This document shows, piece by piece, positions 59,125 to 64,000 of a stretch of DNA of 64,000 nucleotides. The stretch is from CALJDF01 sp038121105. Its GTDB lineage: Bacteria > Pseudomonadota > Alphaproteobacteria > SHVP01. The translations under genes were made by a program, and so were the position numbers. The notes under the pieces are model-generated. The model was not told the DNA's origin, searched no databases, and saw only the letters and a list, made by a program, of their open reading frames with translations. The stretch spans positions 124,001-188,000 of the forward strand of contig JAYONB010000006.1 of assembly GCA_038121105.1 (NCBI GenBank), in the 5' to 3' direction. Position 1 is the stretch's first letter; every line of letters begins with the position of its first letter.

Positions 59125-59504
59125 CACCCGGCCTCGCGGCCACATTTGAAGGGACGGTCATGGGTGATCCCGAAGACTTGATTCAGGTCCAGCCGCGAGA
59201 CCTTTCACGCTACAAAGAGGGCGGCCCATCCTGGTCAGACAGGGGCCGTCACGTCGCCAAGTTTCGGTTGTAGCCCCTCTTGTTCGTTGGCGGTTGCGCA
59301 TCGGCGGCGACAACCGGGACTCTGACCGCCGAGGACATATCCCTTTCCCATCGGCAGGGATACCGCAGCAACAGATGGACTGGATTGGGCACCTTGGTTC
59401 CTCTGGCATCGTGGTTTGCACATAGGTGCGCCCTGCTTACTTTGACCGCGCCCTGTATAGCACTAGTGTCGTAGGAGCAACGACGCGGGACGGGTGGGTA
59501 CGTC
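59125..59504. other. 380-base gap between flavoprotein and D-aminoacylase-like gene
   Basis: It holds a 37-codon frame that looks like a gene remnant (59160-59273, listed separately), and then about 190 bases with no coding signal in either direction. Near its end a TTGACC (59442-59447) with TAGTGT 16 bases later is a weak promoter candidate for the amidohydrolase at 59505. Confidence 0.5.
59160..59273 (+). pseudogene. Possible N-terminal remnant of a lost gene (37 codons)
   Basis: An ATG with GAAGGGACGGTC before it starts a short frame reading MGDPEDLIQVQPRDLSRYKE, which stops at 59273. The VQPRDLSRYKEG segment looks like the opening of succinylglutamate desuccinylase/aspartoacylase-type (M14-like) proteins, where a long catalytic chain would follow. 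No continuation is seen downstream in any frame. The family link is weak and from memory of the pattern only. Confidence 0.28.
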
Positions 59505-61220
59505 ATGCATGACATCGTTATTCGCGGCGGCACGATTGTAGACGGCAGCGGCGCGGACCGGCGCGTCGGCGACGTTGCTGTCGATGGCGGGCTTATCGCA
59601 CAAGTGGGCGGCAAGGCGGGCGCCGCACGGCGCGAGATCGACGCCACCGGTCAGCTGGTGCTGCCGGGTTGGGTCGATGTGCATACTCACTACGACGGCC
59701 AAGCCACGTGGGATCCGATGCTGGCGCCCTCCTCCTGGCATGGTGCGACGACGATAATGTTCGGCAATTGCGGCGTCGGGTTTGCCCCGTGCCGCCCGGA
59801 GGATCGCACCCGCCTGATCGATCTCATGGAGGGCGTCGAGGACATCCCCGGCATCGTATTGTCGGAAGGGTTGAAATGGGATTGGGAAAGCTTTCCCGAA
59901 TTTCTCGATGCGCTCGATCGCCAGCCGCGGACCATCGACGTCGCCGCACAAGTCCCCCATCACCCGGTGCGGGTCTTCGTCATGGGCGAACGCGCGTTGC
60001 GACACGAACCCGCGACATCCGAAGACATCGCGGCGATGCGGCAACTCGCCGAAGAAGGATTGCGTGCCGGCGCGTTCGGTTTCACGACGTCGCGCACCGA
60101 CCTTCATCGCACCTATAGCGGCGACAATGTGCCGGCCTACTTCGCCGACGTGGACGAGTTTCTGGGGATCGGCGAAGCGCTCGGCGCCGTCGGGCGCGGC
60201 GCCTACGGTATGTTGTCGGACTTTGTCGACGAAGAGGTCGAATTCGATTGGATTCGGCAGCAAGCGCGCGAGCAAGGCCGTCCGGTTTGGTTCCTGCTCA
60301 CCGACCGGCTGAGCGACCCGGAACGCTGGACGCGTCTGATGGCCGGCGTCAAAGCGGCACAGAGCGACGGGTTGCCGGTTGCCGCGCAGGTCGCATGCCG
60401 GCCGGTCGGGTTGATCCTTGGCCTGCTGACCTCGATGACGCCGTTTAGCGCCAAACCGAGTTTTGCCGCGCTGGCCGATCTTGACCCTGCGACACGTTTG
60501 GCGCGCCTAAAGGATCCGGCGGTGCGCGCCGCGATTATCGAAGAAGAATCGGCTCAGAATTTGTTGGACCCACTGTCGCCACCGCATCGCTACGCCATGA
60601 CCCGGTGGGACCGACTATATGTTTTGGGCGATCCGCCCGACTACGAGCCCGACAAGGAACGCAGCATTGCCCATATGGCAGCGGCGGCGGGAACTACGCC
60701 GGCGGCCTTTGCCTACGATTACCTGACCGCGGGGGACGGGCAGCGCACGTTGTTCTTCCCGGTGACCAATTACGTCACCGGCGATCACGAGCCCATCCGC
60801 GACATGCTGACCGCACCGGGCACCTTGGTGGGATTGAGCGATGGGGGTGCGCATTGCGGAATTATTTGCGATGCCAGCATGCCGACTTATCTTCTGACCC
60901 ATTGGGCGCGGGACAGAACGCGCGGCGAACAGCTCCCGCTCGAGTGGTTGGTCAAACGGCAGACGTCGGATAACGCGGCGTTTTTCGGCTTCGACGACCG
61001 CGGCAAGTTGGCGCCAGGCCTGCGCGCCGACATCAACATCGTCGATCACGCCGCGCTACGACTGAAGCCGCCGGAACTTGCCTACGATCTGCCCGCGGGC
61101 GGGCGCCGACTCATCCAAAAAGTCGACGGCTACTCCATGACGATGGTGGCGGGCGAACCGATCTTTGAAAACGGCGAACACACCGGCGCCCTGCCCGGCA
61201 AGCTCGTCCGCGCGCACTAA
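59505..61220 (+). CDS. D-aminoacylase-like amidohydrolase, paralogue 1
   Basis: 571 residues of the amidohydrolase-3 family. HxH metal ligands His60 and His62 are in WVDVHTHYDGQ, the bridging Cys89 in FGNCGVGFAP, and the catalytic Asp in LSDGGAHCG late in the chain. The two mid-barrel histidines of classical D-aminoacylase (in THLR- and SHLK-like strands) are not seen at the matching places (GAYGMLSDFVDEE, FLLTDRL), as in a large group annotated as N-acyl-D-amino-acid deacylases. The ATG has only GTACGTC before it. It is the first of a tandem pair. Confidence 0.84.
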   Translation: MHDIVIRGGTIVDGSGADRRVGDVAVDGGLIAQVGGKAGAARREIDATGQLVLPGWVDVHTHYDGQATWDPMLAPSSWHGATTIMFGNCGVGFAPCRPEDRTRLIDLMEGVEDIPGIVLSEGLKWDWESFPEFLDALDRQPRTIDVAAQVPHHPVRVFVMGERALRHEPATSEDIAAMRQLAEEGLRAGAFGFTTSRTDLHRTYSGDNVPAYFADVDEFLGIGEALGAVGRGAYGMLSDFVDEEVEFDWIRQQAREQGRPVWFLLTDRLSDPERWTRLMAGVKAAQSDGLPVAAQVACRPVGLILGLLTSMTPFSAKPSFAALADLDPATRLARLKDPAVRAAIIEEESAQNLLDPLSPPHRYAMTRWDRLYVLGDPPDYEPDKERSIAHMAAAAGTTPAAFAYDYLTAGDGQRTLFFPVTNYVTGDHEPIRDMLTAPGTLVGLSDGGAHCGIICDASMPTYLLTHWARDRTRGEQLPLEWLVKRQTSDNAAFFGFDDRGKLAPGLRADINIVDHAALRLKPPELAYDLPAGGRRLIQKVDGYSMTMVAGEPIFENGEHTGALPGKLVRAH

Positions 61221-61296
61221 AGCAGGTTTGTAGACGTCGGCCGAGAAGACAAACGACTGATCGCGGCGTTCGGCGACCGTCTGACCCACAGAACTC

Positions 61297-61333
61297 CGGG
61301 TGCCGAACGCCTAAACCATTCTCGTGGCACCCG
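61297..61333 (+). terminator. Hairpin between tandem amidohydrolase genes
   Basis: Perfect 8-bp arms CGGGTGCC/GGCACCCG enclose a 21-base loop in the 176-base gap. A TTGACT stands directly after it. It may end the first gene's transcript or act as an operator for the second. Confidence 0.35.
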
Positions 61334-61396
61334 ATTTGACTCGGGCGAACGATCGGCCACACAGTACACGGACACGTCCTGTCGTCGGGGAACCCT

Positions 61397-63124
61397 ATGC
61401 ACGATGTGGTGATCAAGGCCGGTCGCGTCGTCAACGGCACCGGCGCACCTGCCATCACGGCCGATATTGCGATCAAGAACGGGGTCATCGCCGAGGTCGG
61501 CAAGGTCTCGGGCGCGGCCGAACGCACGATCGACGCAGACGGCCTGTTGGTCACGCCGGGATGGGTCGACATCCATACCCATTACGACGGCCAGGTCACG
61601 TGGGATCCGCTTCTGACTCCGTCCATTTGGCACGGCGTGACGACGGTCGTGATGGGCAATTGCGGGGTCGGATTTGCGCCGGCCGCCCCGGACCGACGCG
61701 ACTGGCTGCTCGGTTTGATGGAAGGCGTCGAGGACATTCCAGGCAGCGCCCTTGCCGCAGGCATTCAGTGGCAGTGGGAAACCTTTCCGCAGTACCTGGA
61801 CGCGCTCGATGCGATGCCACGGGCGCTGGATGTGGCGGCGCAAATCGGGCACGGCGCGATTCGCGCCTACGTGATGAAGGATCGCGCGCATGACGAGCAC
61901 GCGAACGCCGACGATATCGCGGCCGAGGCGAAGCTGGTCGCCGAGGCGTTGGCGGCCGGGGCCGTGGGGGTTTCGACCTCACGGTCGTTGCTTCATCTCG
62001 ATACCGCCGGTGAGTTGGTCCCCGGCACCTTCGCCGACGAAGACGAGCTATTGGCGATGGCGGCAGAGCTGGCCGATGCGGGTCACGGGGTTTTCGAGAT
62101 GACCATTCGCGGGATCAGTGGCTTCGATGCCGCCGGCCCGCCCAATGAAATCAAATGGATGCACCGCATCGCCAAGGCGACGGGATGCCCGATCACGTTT
62201 CTTCTCGGGCAGGCGCACGATTACCCGGAGGTATGGCGCACGGTGCTGCACGCCTGCGAAGCCGCCGCCGAGGATGGGGCGCGGATTTTCCCCCAGGTCT
62301 TCGGCCGACCGACCAACTATCTCTTCACCTTGGAAGGCGTGCACCCGTTCTTTCGCTATCCCGCGTTCGCCGAGATTGCCGACCTGCCGCGCGCGGAAAA
62401 AGTTCGCACCATGCAGGATCCGGCGTTCAAGGCCCGGCTGTTGGCGCAAACCGACCCCAACGACGACGCGTTCAACAACATTCTCAAGACGGCTTGGGAC
62501 GGCACCTACCCGCTTCGAGACCCCCTGGATTACGAGCCCGACCCGCAAGAGAGCGTGGCAGCGCAAGCGCGTGCCGCGGGACGCGATCCGGCGGAGGTCG
62601 GCTACGATTTGCTCTTGGCCGACGAAGGCCGCGCGGTACTGTATTTCACGGCGTTCAACTATGCGGCGGGCGACCTCGAAACCGTCCGCGAAATGCTGGT
62701 CCACCCGCTCTCCGTCTTGGGCGGCAGCGATGCCGGCGCGCATGTCAGCTTCATTTGCGATGCCAGTGTGCCGACGTTCATGCTGGCCCACTGGGCGCGC
62801 GACCGACGGCGCGGGGAGCGTCTGCCGCTCGAATGGCTGGTTAAGAAGCAGACCCTCGACAACGCCGTCCTGTATGGATTCAACGATCGGGGCGCTATCA
62901 AGCCCGGCCTGCGCGCCGACCTCAACGTGATCGACTACGAACGCCTCCGCCTGGACGTACCGTTTTTCGTCCACGATCTTCCCGCCTCCGCCATGCGTTT
63001 GATGCAAAAGGCGCAAGGCTACGAAGCGACCTTGGTGCGCGGTGAGGTGGTTCAACAAAACGGCGAAGAAACCGGCGCACGTCCGGGTCGACTGGTCCGC
63101 TCCTCGCGAGACGGTCCGCGCTAG
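61397..63124 (+). CDS. D-aminoacylase-like amidohydrolase, paralogue 2
   Basis: 575 residues, aligned with paralogue 1 without gaps over the first 90 residues: His60/His62 in WVDIHTHYDGQ, Cys89 in MGNCGVGFAP, and the Asp in LGGSDAGAHVSFICDAS. The middle regions differ more (GHGVFEMTIRGISGFD against GRGAYGMLSDFVDEE), so substrate choice probably differs. Relatives hydrolyse N-acyl-D-amino acids, hydantoin-like or carbamoyl compounds. The pair looks like an old tandem duplication. Start ATG at 61397 (a CTATGCACGATG context with GGGGAACC upstream). Confidence 0.84.
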   Translation: MHDVVIKAGRVVNGTGAPAITADIAIKNGVIAEVGKVSGAAERTIDADGLLVTPGWVDIHTHYDGQVTWDPLLTPSIWHGVTTVVMGNCGVGFAPAAPDRRDWLLGLMEGVEDIPGSALAAGIQWQWETFPQYLDALDAMPRALDVAAQIGHGAIRAYVMKDRAHDEHANADDIAAEAKLVAEALAAGAVGVSTSRSLLHLDTAGELVPGTFADEDELLAMAAELADAGHGVFEMTIRGISGFDAAGPPNEIKWMHRIAKATGCPITFLLGQAHDYPEVWRTVLHACEAAAEDGARIFPQVFGRPTNYLFTLEGVHPFFRYPAFAEIADLPRAEKVRTMQDPAFKARLLAQTDPNDDAFNNILKTAWDGTYPLRDPLDYEPDPQESVAAQARAAGRDPAEVGYDLLLADEGRAVLYFTAFNYAAGDLETVREMLVHPLSVLGGSDAGAHVSFICDASVPTFMLAHWARDRRRGERLPLEWLVKKQTLDNAVLYGFNDRGAIKPGLRADLNVIDYERLRLDVPFFVHDLPASAMRLMQKAQGYEATLVRGEVVQQNGEETGARPGRLVRSSRDGPR

Positions 63125-63145
63125 CGCACCGAGAAGGTAACGCCA

Positions 63146-64000
63146 CTATTTTCGCCCAGTGAGCATGTAGCGATAGTTGTTGCCTTGGTTGGCCGTTTGG
63201 AGCAAATCGCGCCGGTCGCGGTCGGGATCATTGGTCCGTTCGAGATAGCCGTCCGCGGCGTCGCGAAATCCGGCAGCCGTCACCATTTCCACCAGGTCGA
63301 GCGCGCACACCGCATTCCAGAACGGTTCGCCGTTGTAGTAGGTCTGCCATCCCCGCATCACTTGATCGTAGAGATCGAGATCCTTGTAGCGAACGGGCAC
63401 TTCCATATGACAGATCGCACCGCCCGGTTTCAGGATGCGGCGACATTCGGCAAAAATGCGCGGCGCCGCCGCAAGCGAGGTTTCGTGCATCATGTTGCTG
63501 GACACGACGAGATCGAAAAAACCATCTCGGTAGCCGGTGTCTTCGGCATTGGCGACTTTGAAATGGATCGGCCGCCCCATCGCTTCGGCACGCGCATGGG
63601 CGTAGCGAATCATCGGCGCCCCGACATCGATCGCGTGGACTTCGGCGTCGGGAAAGAAGTCGACCAGCGCGGTCGTGGCATGCCCGACGCTGCACCCCAT
63701 GTCGAGAATGCGGCGCGGTTTGATGTCGGGGTAGCGTGTACGCACAAACGACACGATCAGCCGCCCGTTGTCATCCATGCCCCGCTTGCCGTGGTGATAC
63801 ATGAAAGCGCCGCGATCATAGATCGCGCCGGCCCGTAGATCGGTGGAACTCGCGTCGTCGCAGTAGCCGCCCGGCATGGTATGGACGTCCACGGCCTCGA
63901 CGTACCGCGGCGGCTTGAAACCCTTGGCGTGCGTGATCGATCCGCGTCCCTTGTCGAGCTGCTTCGCCTTAGCCTCAAGAGCGTCGAGTTGGCGATCGAC
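63146..64000 (-). CDS. Class I SAM-dependent methyltransferase (5' end beyond window)
   Basis: 285 codons are visible and the frame is open to the right edge; a GTG at 63892 could be used, but protein-like sequence continues upstream (LDALEAKAKQLDKGRGS, HAKGFKPPRYVEAVDVHTMPGGY), so the true start is outside. Motif I is RILDMGCSVGHATTALVDFF, followed by EVHAIDVGAPMIRYAHARAE, NAEDTGYRDGFFDLVVSSNMMHET and RILKPGGAICHMEVP. A small-molecule methyltransferase of the ubiquinone/UbiE-like type is likely; the acceptor is unknown. Convergent to the amidohydrolase pair. Confidence 0.85.
   Translation of the reverse strand, partial: VDRQLDALEAKAKQLDKGRGSITHAKGFKPPRYVEAVDVHTMPGGYCDDASSTDLRAGAIYDRGAFMYHHGKRGMDDNGRLIVSFVRTRYPDIKPRRILDMGCSVGHATTALVDFFPDAEVHAIDVGAPMIRYAHARAEAMGRPIHFKVANAEDTGYRDGFFDLVVSSNMMHETSLAAAPRIFAECRRILKPGGAICHMEVPVRYKDLDLYDQVMRGWQTYYNGEPFWNAVCALDLVEMVTAAGFRDAADGYLERTNDPDRDRRDLLQTANQGNNYRYMLTGRK

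Noticed and set aside
1..64000. tRNA, rRNA, CRISPR arrays, insertion sequences, attachment sites
   Set aside because: No cloverleaf, rRNA-like conserved block, regularly spaced repeats, transposase motif or flanking terminal repeats were seen by reading both strands.

Overview
The window is GC-rich, densely coded DNA (GC judged by eye, not computed). Genes sit in long one-direction runs with 4-8 base stop/start overlaps. The gene content fits a heterotrophic Alphaproteobacterium, probably Rhodospirillales-like: TRAP and ABC-5 uptake systems, several acyl-CoA ligases, a heterotetrameric sarcosine oxidase, PaiB, a RidA protein and LysR regulators. I saw no rRNA, tRNA, CRISPR array, insertion sequence or prophage gene. 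Taxonomy is inference.

Layout. 1-6 kb: the start of a Kef-type antiporter, two uncharacterised proteins, a PaiB-like flavoprotein and a class III cyclase/AAA/TPR signalling gene split by an in-frame TAA. 6-16 kb: malonyl-CoA synthetase, Hsp20 with a sigma-32-like promoter, a 2-aminobenzoate-type CoA ligase coupled to an internally shortened quinone oxidoreductase, an aldo/keto reductase, an LLM flavin monooxygenase, a cupin-like protein, a DszC-type flavoprotein and a RidA protein. 16-20 kb: a heterodimeric ABC exporter with complementary degenerate sites. 20-25.5 kb: a large BTAD/AAA regulator co-transcribed with a DUF4242 protein and a reductive-dehalogenase-like Fe-S protein, divergent from a small basic protein and a ferritin-like diiron protein across a repeat-rich control region.

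25.5-38.8 kb: one roughly 12-kb minus-strand operon with a peptide/opine-type ABC importer (SBP, two permeases, two ATPases), amidohydrolase, cupin, acyl-CoA ligase, double alpha/beta-hydrolase and FAD-linked oxidase. It diverges from a LysR gene, with a predicted promoter and a LysR-like site near -65. 38.8-45.7 kb: a second module using the same enzyme logic (TAXI-TRAP importer, acyl-CoA dehydrogenase, amidohydrolase paralogue, acyl-CoA ligase). The two modules look like parallel catabolic pathways for related unknown acids.

45.7-55.4 kb: a minus-strand operon encoding N-carbamoylsarcosine amidohydrolase, sarcosine oxidase (soxB-D-A-G) and a DctPQM TRAP importer, under a divergent LysR gene. 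This fits uptake of a creatinine-derived N-carbamoyl compound and its conversion through sarcosine to glycine. 56.3-64 kb: a TfdA/TauD-like dioxygenase divergent from an FAD flavoprotein, two tandem D-aminoacylase-like amidohydrolases and a methyltransferase running off the right edge.
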